Of a stretch of DNA of 46,628 nt, positions 17,069-25,172 are shown piece by piece; position 1 is the stretch's first letter; each line of letters begins with the position of its first letter. Below the pieces are notes generated by a model. That model was not told the DNA's origin and ran no database searches. It saw only the letters and a program-made list of their open reading frames with translations. The stretch is taken from the NCBI GenBank assembly GCA_022508925.1, contig JAFLUF010000008.1:1-46628 (forward strand), given 5' to 3'. The DNA is from Oscillospiraceae bacterium (GTDB lineage Bacteria > Bacillota > Clostridia > Oscillospirales > Ruminococcaceae). The translations under genes and the position numbers were made by a program.

Positions 17069-17386
17069 CTATTCCTGAAGCAATCCTTGCAGATACGCCT
17101 GTAATTTAGCCTTTTGAAAATTATCGAGCCGCTTAAAGCCGAACAATAAATATTTTTCGTCATTGGACAGACCGTAAGCGGACACACTGATCTTATCATC
17201 ACTGATATCGAGCAAATAGTCCGTCGATACGCCAAACAGTTGTACGATTTGCCGTATCATAGCTATGTCGGGCTCGCAGATATCCAGTTCGTATTTACTT
17301 ACCGTAGCCTGTGCGATATTCAGCTCTATCGCAAGCCTTTGCTGGCTCATTCCACGTTCTTCGCGTAAAATTTTAAGTCGTTTCAT
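17069..17386 (-). CDS. XRE-family helix-turn-helix regulator
   Basis: The 105-residue protein begins with a Cro/C1-type HTH: LKILREERGMSQQRLAIELN, AQATVSKYELDICEPD, then LFGVSTDYLLDIS. The C-terminal tail of about 35 residues may mediate dimerisation. AAGGAGGT sits upstream of the ATG. It is transcribed away from the large plus-strand glycan operon and shares a regulatory interval with the promoters at 17450-17478 and 17760-17788. Direct repeats at 17416-17437 and 17483-17503 in that interval may be its operators. It is the only obvious transcription factor in the window and a good candidate regulator of the locus. Confidence 0.88.
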   Translation of the reverse strand: MKRLKILREERGMSQQRLAIELNIAQATVSKYELDICEPDIAMIRQIVQLFGVSTDYLLDISDDKISVSAYGLSNDEKYLLFGFKRLDNFQKAKLQAYLQGLLQE

Positions 17387-17415
17387 AATACCTCATACCT
17401 CCTTAACTCTATGAT

Positions 17416-17503
17416 ATAACTTTTTGGAATAAAAAAATATTATCAAAGGTTGTAAAAATAAAACGCATATGGTATAATTATCATAACTTTTATGAAATAA
17501 AAA
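17416..17503. promoter_or_regulatory. Candidate XRE operator: imperfect direct repeats
   Basis: ATAACTTTTTGGAATAAAAA (from 17416) and ATAACTTTTATGAAATAAAA (from 17483) lie 67 bases apart, one just upstream of the XRE ribosome site and one immediately after the -10 box of the plus-strand promoter at 17450-17478. The placement would let one protein repress both directions. The assignment as an operator is inference from position. Confidence 0.4.
17450..17478 (+). promoter_or_regulatory. Extended -10 promoter divergent from the XRE gene
   Basis: TTGTAA (17450-17455), a 17-base spacer and TATAAT (17473-17478), with TG one base before the -10. Transcription would start near 17485 and enter the small ORF at 17523-17732. 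It may also feed the LicD operon. Confidence 0.72.
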
Positions 17504-17522
17504 GGTCAGGTGAAGGCATTAA

Positions 17523-17732
17523 TTGCGGGATCATAATACGCTTGCACAGCTTGTACTTTTTCAAAGCCGCACATGCATAAATACCGAATTGTTTCTCTAT
17601 TGCGGCATATTCGCCGTTTACTGTGCAATCAAAACTAAAAAACGATCAAAATTATTTTCCGGTTTGGGAGCAATGAACAATAAATTGAATAAAATTCGCT
17701 GTACACAAGTACCGAGATACGATCAAAGCTGA
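17523..17732 (+). CDS. Possible small protein with TTG start, unknown
   Basis: The 69-codon frame has no recognisable domain; it has a mildly hydrophobic centre and a Lys-rich second half. In its favour it lies directly downstream of a strong extended -10 promoter, has AGGTGAAGG about seven bases before a TTG start, and is divergent from an XRE regulator, an arrangement common for regulator/target pairs. Against it are the rare start, the short length, and low-complexity AT-rich surroundings. It may equally be a decayed gene remnant or untranslated leader. Confidence 0.25.
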   Translation: MRDHNTLAQLVLFQSRTCINTELFLYCGIFAVYCAIKTKKRSKLFSGLGAMNNKLNKIRCTQVPRYDQS

Positions 17733-17759
17733 CATTTTTCGTTTTTGGCATTTTGGTAC

Positions 17760-17788
17760 TTGACAAAACAGTGAATTTATTATATAAT
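17760..17788 (+). promoter_or_regulatory. Perfect consensus promoter of the plus-strand glycan operon
   Basis: TTGACA (17760-17765), exactly 17 bases, TATAAT (17783-17788). Transcription would start near 17795, leaving a leader of about 170 bases before the LicD ATG at 17967. The flanks (GTACTTGACAAAA and TTATATAAT) are shared with the promoter at 39181-39209. Confidence 0.88.
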
Positions 17789-17966
17789 TAAAGGTATGTT
17801 GATGTAAAAGGGCTATTTGTGTCTAAAATGAAGCGAAAATGTAAAAAATTGGAAATTGTGATTTATAGAAGCACTTGATTTATAGATTTCTTTACGTTAC
17901 GTATGATGCGGGACACATATCGTGGCACAACAAACAGAAATAACCATACTCGGGAGGACCAAATCA

Positions 17967-19088
17967 ATGGGTTTGAAACAGGCTATCAAAGGCATTCTGC
18001 TGAAAATCAGTCCGACGTATAAAAAGGTAAATGCGATACAAGATAAGGCAAACGGATTACAGGACAGAGAGGATGCTATACAGGGCACGGTAAACATAAT
18101 ACTGGGCCAGGTCAGCGTAATACAGAGCCAGATCAGCGAATTGCAGGCACAACTCTCACGTATTGAACGCAATATGGCGAGTTATCAGATACAGACAAGA
18201 ACCATGTTATGGTGGCTTCAGTCGGACGAGCCCGCTAATGTAAAAATGCTGCAGAAGAAGTTCTGGATGCGCTATCCCAGAGCCGAAGGAGATATGCGTA
18301 TTGTTCAGGCCGGAAATATGTATGTTCTTCGTGCGCTTAAGAAAATATGCGATGAAAACGGTCTTAAATTCTGGCTGCACGGCGGAACTCTTATCGGCGC
18401 TATGCGGCATAACGGTTGCATCCCATGGGATGACGACGTAGATGTCGCGATGATGAGAGAGGATATTGACAAGCTGTTTGAAGTGCTTGAAAGCAATACG
18501 AAATTCAAACTTAACACATATTATCATGATAATCATACTTTTTCACGCGGTTATCAGTTTAAGTTGGCAAATGGGGAAATACCGAATTTTGTTGATATTT
18601 TCGTGTTTGATAGCTGCAACGTGGAAACGCAGGAGGACGTTGCTGAACACATCAGGATTTTCAGTGAAGCGAGAGGTTCAATGATTGAAGAATTCCTTGC
18701 ATACGAGCCTCAGATGATCGTACAGGATATCGGCTGCAATCATTGGGGTCCTTTTAGTGAAGAAAACGCAAAGATCGCCGATGAGATGATCGAGCGCGGT
18801 CTTGAACAAATGGGTGACAGAAAAAACGGAAACAGCATCTACTACGCCATTGACAATTATCCGTTTCCGTATCCTGTTATCCCTAAAGAAGAGATGTTTC
18901 CGACCATCGAGCATGAGTTTGAGGGTGTAATGTATGATATCCCCAGAAACCCGGATTTGTATCTGAGAGGCTATGGAGACTACTGGCAGGTTCCTAAGGA
19001 TATCGAAAACGCGCCTCACTTCTATTATTTTGAACCTCATATCCAGGAAATCGAAGAATTTTTGAAATCCAAAGATTTCTTTATCTGA
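17967..19088 (+). CDS. licD: LicD-family phosphotransferase with N-terminal coiled coil
   Basis: Starting at the ATG at 17967, served by GGGAGG at 17952-17957, the protein has 373 residues; an upstream in-frame GTG at 17922 has no ribosome site. Residues 20-75 form a heptad-rich coiled coil. From about residue 115 comes the LicD domain with WLHGGTLIGA (137-145) and the acidic IPWDDDVDVA (152-161), which bind metal. LicD enzymes transfer phosphocholine, or related phospho-groups, from a CDP or CMP carrier to a cell-surface glycan. Here CMP-AEP from the phosphonate genes at 32480-36868 is a plausible donor, which would make this a phosphonate transferase; that is inference. It is the first gene of the plus-strand operon. 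Confidence 0.88.
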   Translation: MGLKQAIKGILLKISPTYKKVNAIQDKANGLQDREDAIQGTVNIILGQVSVIQSQISELQAQLSRIERNMASYQIQTRTMLWWLQSDEPANVKMLQKKFWMRYPRAEGDMRIVQAGNMYVLRALKKICDENGLKFWLHGGTLIGAMRHNGCIPWDDDVDVAMMREDIDKLFEVLESNTKFKLNTYYHDNHTFSRGYQFKLANGEIPNFVDIFVFDSCNVETQEDVAEHIRIFSEARGSMIEEFLAYEPQMIVQDIGCNHWGPFSEENAKIADEMIERGLEQMGDRKNGNSIYYAIDNYPFPYPVIPKEEMFPTIEHEFEGVMYDIPRNPDLYLRGYGDYWQVPKDIENAPHFYYFEPHIQEIEEFLKSKDFFI

Positions 19089-19110
19089 CTAAATTGGGAA
19101 ACAGTATAAC

Positions 19111-20214
19111 ATGGATAACACAATTAAACCTGCTTTTGATTTAAACAACGTTGCTGTATGTCTTGCATGCAGCAATGCTTATTCTGTCTTCGCGTGTGTA
19201 ACTATCAATTCATTGATACAAAACTCTTCGGCGGATAACAACTATGACATCATTGTGATGAATACAGACATTTCAGAAAACAATATGGACAAGATCCAAA
19301 GCATCTCTGACGGCTATGATAATGTGTCCATCCGTTTCTTTAATGTTTCGGAGTTCATTGGAAATAAAACATTTTATACATGGGGACCATTTACAAAATT
19401 CACATATTACCGCTTGTTGGTTCCGGATATTTTCGAACAGTACAGAAAGATAATATATCTGGACAGCGATATCATCGTGAACCACGATATTGCGGAATTG
19501 TTCAATACCGATGTAAATGGCTGGCTGATGGCTGCCGCAAGAGATACACATGTTATGGGAAGACTTTGCAGCCCGGAAATAAACGATGTGTCACACTTTA
19601 TTGAAGATGTAGGCGTTGACGACGGAATTTCATACTATCAGTGCGGCGTTCTTGTTTACAATATAGACGAATGCCGTAAAGCGTTTCCGCGCGGATATCT
19701 TCTGCAGGAGGGCTCAACCAGACAGCTTAAATGGCTCGACCAAGATCTGATTAACATACTTGCAAAGGGAAAGATATATACTCTTGAAAACAAGTGGAAT
19801 GTTATGATTAAGAATAATCCGATAATCGACGAAGATTATCTGATAGAGCCATACAAGTCAAACTACTATACGGCAAGAGAAAATCCTTATATAGTTCATT
19901 ATATAGGTCAGAGTATGCCGTGTTACAAACCCGCTGCCGATTTCTACGAATTGTACTGGAAATACGCGCGCACCACGCCCTACTATGAACTTATGATCTC
20001 AATGATGATAGACGTCAAAATAGGCAGGTTCAAACAAAGTCTGGTTGAAGAATATCAGCTTGCCGGAAAAGTGGAAAAGTCTTCATCACCGAAAAAAAAA
20101 TTCAAGGAGAAGGTCATTATGCCTGTTGTAAATTTATTCTTCCCCAAAGGCTCCAAAAGACGTCAGTCCTTAAAACGAGCGTATTTTAAAATGCGCGGCT
20201 GGGAGTGCGAGTAA
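19111..20214 (+). CDS. GT8-family glycosyltransferase (first of a tandem pair)
   Basis: The 367-residue protein is a retaining GT8 enzyme with NVAVCLACSNAY at the N-terminus, YRLLVPDIF and the metal-binding DSD at 118-120 within IIYLDSDIIVNHD, then QCGVLVYN and HYIGQSMPC. The C-terminus (KVIMPVVNLFFP, then MRGWECE) is basic and amphipathic and probably binds the membrane. It is closely related to the next gene, so the pair arose by tandem duplication. The likely role is adding hexoses from UDP-sugars to the growing glycan in the cytoplasm. The ribosome site is weak (GGGAAA). Confidence 0.9.
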   Translation: MDNTIKPAFDLNNVAVCLACSNAYSVFACVTINSLIQNSSADNNYDIIVMNTDISENNMDKIQSISDGYDNVSIRFFNVSEFIGNKTFYTWGPFTKFTYYRLLVPDIFEQYRKIIYLDSDIIVNHDIAELFNTDVNGWLMAAARDTHVMGRLCSPEINDVSHFIEDVGVDDGISYYQCGVLVYNIDECRKAFPRGYLLQEGSTRQLKWLDQDLINILAKGKIYTLENKWNVMIKNNPIIDEDYLIEPYKSNYYTARENPYIVHYIGQSMPCYKPAADFYELYWKYARTTPYYELMISMMIDVKIGRFKQSLVEEYQLAGKVEKSSSPKKKFKEKVIMPVVNLFFPKGSKRRQSLKRAYFKMRGWECE

Positions 20215-20217
20215 GCC

Positions 20218-21306
20218 ATGATATACAAAAGCCGAGATGATCTAAAACCCGTGTTTTCCTCTAATAATGTCGCCGTCTGTCTGTCAAGCAGCGATGAATA
20301 TTCGATTTTTGCGGGTGTTGTAATTCATTCTATTGCCTTAAACTCTTCTTCGGACAGGCAGTATGATATCACTATCCTTACCACGAATATGTCTGAGCCT
20401 AATATGGAGTATATCAACCGGTCTGTTGAATCTTATCCCAATATTTCGGTAAGGTTTTTCAATATCAACGATATTGTCAGCGGCATGAATTTCTATACCT
20501 GGGCGAGCTTTTCGGTATACACTTATTTCAGGCTGCTTATCCCCGATCTGTTTGTCAATTATGATAAGGTCATTTATCTTGACAGTGACATTATCGTAAA
20601 CCATGATATAGGCGAGCTGTATGATACAGATGTCTCGGGATATCTGCTTGCTGCCGCAAGAGATACTCATGTTGTCGGCAGTATTCAGAATACCGAAATG
20701 AAGGTACAGCAGTTCGATTATTATATGGAGGTTATCGGTGTAACAGACCTCTGCTCTTATTTTCAGTGCGGGGTATCTCTGTATAATATCACAGAATTCA
20801 GGAAAAGCTTTGCGGAGGGATACCTGATATCGGAAGCTTCCTCAAGAAAGTTATTGTGGCTTGACCAGGATCTTATGAACATCATTGCCAAGGGCAGGAT
20901 ACTCGCGCTTGATAACAAATGGAATGTTATGGTTATAAATGATCGCAATAACGTTGACGAAGATCATCTAATACCCGAATTCTATTCCGCTTACTGGGCT
21001 GCGAGAAAAGATCCGTATATAGTCCATTATGTCGGTAAGAGTATGCCGTGTTATATGGAAAACTCAGATCTCGGCGACTTATACTGGAAATATGCCAGGA
21101 CCTCTGTTTTCTATGAGCGGCTTATTATGTTGATGTGTCGATCTGATGCGGAAAGGATCAGACAAGGCACTTCCTTTAAGAGTAAAGTCAAACACCGAAT
21201 AATTATGCCGGTTGTTAATGTTTTTTTCCCTCCGTATACAAACAGAAGAAAAAAGCTGAAAAAGTTTTATTTTAAATTGCGTGGCTGGGACTGCGACGCG
21301 TTTTGA
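20218..21306 (+). CDS. GT8-family glycosyltransferase (second of a tandem pair)
   Basis: The 362-residue protein is a paralogue of the preceding gene. It shares NVAVCLSSSDEYS, FRLLIPDLF, the DSD metal site at 122-124, QCGVSLYN, HYVGKSMPC and the same C-terminal pattern (IIMPVVNVFFP...LRGWDCD). The two are clearly diverged over their lengths, so they probably have different acceptors or linkages. It begins three bases after the upstream stop, suggesting coupled translation. Confidence 0.9.
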   Translation: MIYKSRDDLKPVFSSNNVAVCLSSSDEYSIFAGVVIHSIALNSSSDRQYDITILTTNMSEPNMEYINRSVESYPNISVRFFNINDIVSGMNFYTWASFSVYTYFRLLIPDLFVNYDKVIYLDSDIIVNHDIGELYDTDVSGYLLAAARDTHVVGSIQNTEMKVQQFDYYMEVIGVTDLCSYFQCGVSLYNITEFRKSFAEGYLISEASSRKLLWLDQDLMNIIAKGRILALDNKWNVMVINDRNNVDEDHLIPEFYSAYWAARKDPYIVHYVGKSMPCYMENSDLGDLYWKYARTSVFYERLIMLMCRSDAERIRQGTSFKSKVKHRIIMPVVNVFFPPYTNRRKKLKKFYFKLRGWDCDAF

Positions 21307-21321
21307 CTTGGAAGGAGAAAT

Positions 21322-22101
21322 ATGAAAGTAGTTATTCTCGCCGGTGGCTTCGGCACGCGTATCAGCGAAGAAAGCCAATTCAAACCCAAGCCCATGGTGG
21401 AAATAGGTGATAAACCCATACTGTGGCATATTATGAAGCTGTACTCCGCATACGGCTTTAATGAGTTCGTCATTTGCGCGGGCTATAAGCAGCACGTCAT
21501 CAAAGAGTATTTCGCGGATTATTTCCTTCACCAGAGCGATATTACCTTTGATTTCTCCAATGAAAACGAGATGATAATCCACCACAATGTCGCGGAGCCG
21601 TGGAAGGTCACGATCGTTGATACGGGACTTAATACAATGACCGGCGGACGCGTAAAGCGCGTTAAGCCGTATATCAATGACGAACCCTTTTTCCTGACCT
21701 ACGGCGACGGTGTTTCAAATGTGGATATCGCAAAAGTTCTGGCGTTCCACAAGGCGCACGGCAAGCTTGTCACAATGTCCGCGTATAACGCGGGTCAGCG
21801 TTTTGGCGTACTGGACATCGACGAGGGCGGGCATATCAAGGAATTCCGCGAGAAAACAAAAGGCGACGGAAACCTTATCAACATCGGGTTTATGGTATGT
21901 CAGCCGGAATTTATGGATTATATTGACGGCGACAGTACTGTCCTGGAGAAAGCTCCGCTGGAAACGGTCGCGCGCGAAGGTCAGCTTATGGCGTACAAGC
22001 ATGACGGCTTCTGGCAGTGCATGGATACTGTACGCGAGAAAGAGCAGCTCGAAAAGATGTGGGCAAGCGGAAACGCTCCTTGGAAAGTGTGGACAGATTA
22101 A
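21322..22101 (+). CDS. rfbF: Glucose-1-phosphate cytidylyltransferase
   Basis: The 259-residue protein begins VVILAGGFGTRISEES and KPKPMVEIGDKPILWHIMK, the nucleotidyltransferase signature of RfbF. It then shows FSNENEMIIHHN, TYGDGVSNVD and FWQCMDTVREKEQLE, all characteristic of this enzyme. It makes CDP-glucose from CTP and glucose-1-phosphate, the first step of CDP-6-deoxyhexose synthesis. Standard length, AAGGAGA ribosome site, and a one-base overlap (TAATG) with the dehydratase gene that follows. Confidence 0.96.
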   Translation: MKVVILAGGFGTRISEESQFKPKPMVEIGDKPILWHIMKLYSAYGFNEFVICAGYKQHVIKEYFADYFLHQSDITFDFSNENEMIIHHNVAEPWKVTIVDTGLNTMTGGRVKRVKPYINDEPFFLTYGDGVSNVDIAKVLAFHKAHGKLVTMSAYNAGQRFGVLDIDEGGHIKEFREKTKGDGNLINIGFMVCQPEFMDYIDGDSTVLEKAPLETVAREGQLMAYKHDGFWQCMDTVREKEQLEKMWASGNAPWKVWTD

Positions 22102-23156
22102 TGTATAAGCTTGATTTTTACAACGGAAAAACTGTTCTTGTGACCGGTCATACCGGATTTAAAGGAAGCTGGATGTGCAGAGTGCTGACAATGCACGGCG
22201 CGAATGTTGTAGGCTATTCGCTTGAACCGCCCACCTCCCCTTCCCTGTTTGAAACCGCAGAAATATCAAAGGAGATAACTTCGGTCATCGGGGATATCCG
22301 CGATCTGGACAAGCTTTGTGATATTATTCACAAGTACAGCCCGGATATCGTTATACACATGGCGGCGCAGCCTATCGTGCGTGAAAGCTATTCAAACCCG
22401 GTGTACACATACGAAACCAATGTTATGGGGACCGTAAACATCTGCGAGGCTGTTCGTTTGTGTGACAGCGTAAGATCCTTTGTAAACGTCACGACAGATA
22501 AAGTTTATCTTAATAACGAGTGGGAATGGGGATACCGAGAAACGGACGCTCTTGACGGTTACGACCCGTATTCCAACTCCAAGTCCTGCTCTGAGCTGGT
22601 GACCTCCTCCTATAAAAAATCGTTCTTCAACGTAAAGGATATCGCTGTTTCAACTTGCCGTGCAGGCAATGTGATCGGCGGAGGGGATTTCGCAAAGGAC
22701 AGGATAATTCCCGACTGTGTAAGGGCGATGCAGAACGGTTCCGAAATAATCGTCCGTAATCCGTATTCAACAAGGCCGTATCAGCATGTCTTAGAGCCGG
22801 TCACTACCTATCTTATGCTTGCGGAAAGACAATATAAGGATCACTCTCTTGCGGGCTGCTACAATATAGGTCCCGATGACTGCGACTGCGTTTCTACGGG
22901 AGAGTTGGTGGATATCTTCTGCAATGTGTGGGGCGACGGAGCAACCTGGAAGAACGTGGCAGAGGGTAACGCTCCTCACGAGGCAAATTTCCTGAAGCTC
23001 GACTGCTCGAAAATAAAGTCCGCTTTGAAATGGAGACCCCGCTGGCACATTGCTGACGCGGTGGAAAAGACCGTTGAATGGAGTAAGGTGTATCTTTCGG
23101 GCGGCAATATCAATGGGGTAATGGAAAAACAGATCAAAGAATATCTGGAGGACTGA
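22101..23156 (+). CDS. rfbG: CDP-glucose 4,6-dehydratase
   Basis: From the ATG at 22101 the protein has 351 residues. It shows the Rossmann loop GHTGFKGSW, AAQPIVRESY, TTDKVY and the catalytic YSNSK (YxxxK), with GNVIGGGD further on, matching RfbG. It converts CDP-glucose to CDP-4-keto-6-deoxyglucose. The frame is open 28 codons further upstream, but that region overlaps rfbF and lacks family similarity, so ATG 22101, overlapping the rfbF stop by one base, is the true start. The next gene overlaps its stop by one base. Confidence 0.96.
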   Translation: MYKLDFYNGKTVLVTGHTGFKGSWMCRVLTMHGANVVGYSLEPPTSPSLFETAEISKEITSVIGDIRDLDKLCDIIHKYSPDIVIHMAAQPIVRESYSNPVYTYETNVMGTVNICEAVRLCDSVRSFVNVTTDKVYLNNEWEWGYRETDALDGYDPYSNSKSCSELVTSSYKKSFFNVKDIAVSTCRAGNVIGGGDFAKDRIIPDCVRAMQNGSEIIVRNPYSTRPYQHVLEPVTTYLMLAERQYKDHSLAGCYNIGPDDCDCVSTGELVDIFCNVWGDGATWKNVAEGNAPHEANFLKLDCSKIKSALKWRPRWHIADAVEKTVEWSKVYLSGGNINGVMEKQIKEYLED

Positions 23157-24064
23157 TGATGAAAAAGGCACTTGTGACGGGCGCTAACGGATTTGTCGGA
23201 AGCGCGCTTGTCCGTGAACTTGTGAATAACGGCATAGAAGTGATCGCGCTTGACCGCGACGGCTGCAACAACAATATACCGGACGGCGTAACGTTTGTAC
23301 CGCATGAGCTGGCTGAATCAGCAAGGCTTCCGGAGCTTATAACAGACCGTGATATAGATGTATTTTATCATTTCGCGTGGACCGGTTCGGCAGGCGCAGC
23401 GCGCGCGGATACCGCGCTGCAGCTTAATAACGTGCAGTGGACGGTTGACTGTCTGCGCGCGGCTAAGGATATGAACTGCGCAAGATTTGTATGCGCCGGT
23501 TCCATTATGGAACACGAGACTATATCCGCGGCATACACGCAAGGCAACAAGCCGGGACTTGGTTATATCTACGGCAGCGGAAAGCTGGTCGCTCATACCA
23601 TGTGCGCGTCTGTTGCGGCTGATATCGGTATTGACCTCGTATGGGCAAAGATCACCAACGCCTATGGAGCGGGCGAGCTCTCTCCCCGTTTTGTAAATAC
23701 AACGATCCGGAAAATAATCAACAACGAGCCTCTGCAATTCACCTCTGGAACACAGAATTATGATTTCGTCTATATTGATGATGTTGCGCGGGCTTTCAGA
23801 CTTATCGGAGAAAACGGCAAGCCATTCTGTCATTATCTTATAGGCAGCTCGAATGCCAAGCCTCTGAGAGAATTTATTCTGGAGATGAAAGAAGCGCTTG
23901 CGCCGGACAAAAATTTTATTTTCGGCGATGTTCCGTTTACGGGAGTTAATATGCCGCTTGAAGATTTCGACTGCTCTATCACCGAAAAGGATACGGGCTT
24001 TAAAGCCGAGATATCTTTCAGCGAAGGAGTAAGGAGGACTATGGAATGGATAAAGCAGCTATGA
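23156..24064 (+). CDS. NAD-dependent sugar reductase/epimerase (SDR), CDP-4-keto-6-deoxyhexose acting
   Basis: The 302-residue extended SDR has the glycine loop GANGFVG (9-15) and a canonical YGSGK catalytic motif. It follows rfbF and rfbG with overlapping codons, so its substrate is very probably CDP-4-keto-6-deoxyglucose or its epimer. It could be a C4 reductase (as in CDP-abequose or CDP-paratose type enzymes) or a C3/C4 epimerase. No E1/E3 deoxygenase genes (ascC/ascD type) are present, so the end product is more likely a 6-deoxyhexose than a 3,6-dideoxyhexose. Start could be the first or second of two adjacent ATGs. Confidence 0.88.
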   Translation: MMKKALVTGANGFVGSALVRELVNNGIEVIALDRDGCNNNIPDGVTFVPHELAESARLPELITDRDIDVFYHFAWTGSAGAARADTALQLNNVQWTVDCLRAAKDMNCARFVCAGSIMEHETISAAYTQGNKPGLGYIYGSGKLVAHTMCASVAADIGIDLVWAKITNAYGAGELSPRFVNTTIRKIINNEPLQFTSGTQNYDFVYIDDVARAFRLIGENGKPFCHYLIGSSNAKPLREFILEMKEALAPDKNFIFGDVPFTGVNMPLEDFDCSITEKDTGFKAEISFSEGVRRTMEWIKQL

Positions 24065-25172
24065 CAATGACAGCAGCCAAGACAAATCCTTCGAGAAATT
24101 ATCAGCTTGATTTTCTTAAATTGGTTTTTACTTTCTTTTTGATATTTCAGCATTCATCTGTATTTGTTGGAGAAAATACTCGTATAACTATCCCGCCTAT
24201 GATGGGAGCAGTGACTGTGCATTTCTTTTTCATTGTATCCGGAATGCTTATGGCAAACAGTATTGTGAAAAAAGAGCCCGATATCCTATCATCAGGGCGT
24301 TCTGCAATGCAATTTGTACTGAACAAACTCAAAAATATATTATTGCAATATTGGTCGGCGCTTCTTGTGTTCATGACTATATATATATATATATGCACAA
24401 CACTTCAGCAATCAAAAACATTTTTACTTTATTGCTGAGAATTTTTCCGGAATTGTTTCTGGTAAGTAATTCCGGTATTTTAATAGAATACAATTCTCCG
24501 ACCTGGTATTTATCCGCTATGTTTATATGTATGTTGCCTCTTGCATATATGCTTTATAGACACAGGGATTTTACGCTATATGTTTTCTCGCCGTTAGCTG
24601 CGCTAATTTCATTCGGATATATGTGTATAAGCAACAATTTTGCGATAATAGACCGCAATACATTTCATGGTATTGTTATAGGTGGAATCATTCGTGCTTT
24701 GTGCGGACTTTGTTTCGGAATTACAGCATGGCTTATCTATGACCGCATAATCAAATGGAAACCGGATAAAAACGGTCAAATTTTCCTGACAATATCAGAG
24801 GTTCTTATATATATCATTTTCTTCGTGTCATGGTTTATTATCAGGGATGTTAAGGCTATTGATTCGACGCTGCTTATTCTTCCTATAGCTCTTGCAATCA
24901 CTTTCAGCGGCAAGAGTTATATTGGTAAGCTGTTCAGATTCAAGTGGATGAAATATTTTGCTCCCGCCTCGCTTGCGATTTATTTGAATCATTGGGCAGC
25001 AAGAAATTTGGTCGTACAATACTTCCCGGGTTGCAGCTATAAAAAAGGAGTAGCTTTAATGGCGGCTTTTACTGCTGTTAACTGTGCTGTTTATTTTGCG
25101 TTAATTGCTTTAGGCAAATTGCTATGGAATAAAAAGCTAAAAAAATTGTTTGTAAACAAGGAGAAAGTATGA
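24046..25172 (+). pseudogene. Acyltransferase-3 family membrane O-acyltransferase, frameshifted at a (TA)n tract
   Basis: Two overlapping frames encode one protein. The first (24046-24438, 130 codons) starts after AAGGAGG at 24031-24037 and gives the acyltransferase-3 N-terminus: RNYQLDFLK, FQHSS with the family's conserved His (residue 35) and HFFFIVSGM. It runs out of frame at the TA tract 24378-24394 and stops 14 residues later. The second frame carries the remaining membrane helices (WYLSAMFICMLPLAYM, FAPASLAIYLNHWAAR) to 25172. Removing one TA unit, or adding two, fuses them into about 374 residues, a normal length. The family transfers acetyl or other acyl groups to extracytoplasmic glycans. 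The gene is probably phase variable and OFF here; an assembly error or recent decay are the alternatives. The 3' end overlaps the next ATG by four bases. Confidence 0.88.
24378..24394 (+). repeat. (TA)8.5 simple sequence repeat inside the acyltransferase gene
   Basis: Seventeen bases of uninterrupted TA alternation sit within codons 112-116. The repeat has no stop codon in any frame on this strand, so changing its length by two bases changes only the downstream frame. At 17 bases the downstream frame is closed; 15 or 21 bases would open it. Confidence 0.95.

Larger units (their letters stand above)
17387..17966. other. Regulatory interval between XRE gene and LicD operon
   Basis: This 580-base stretch has two strong plus-strand promoters (17450-17478 and 17760-17788), an imperfect direct repeat ATAACTTTT...AATAAAAA at 17416-17437 and 17483-17503, and an 11-base direct repeat TGATTTATAGA at 17859-17869 and 17876-17886 in the leader of the LicD operon. 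A weak small ORF (17523-17732) lies between the promoters. No terminator is evident between the two promoters. Confidence 0.65.

Noticed and set aside
24378-24394. Programmed ribosomal frameshifting at the TA tract
   Set aside because: The tract is not a classic slippery heptamer and no stimulatory structure is evident; length variation of the DNA repeat is the simpler explanation.
24351-25172. Second acyltransferase frame as an independent gene
   Set aside because: Its apparent start is a TTG inside the upstream frame without a ribosome site, and its protein begins mid-domain; it is the 3' part of the frameshifted acyltransferase.
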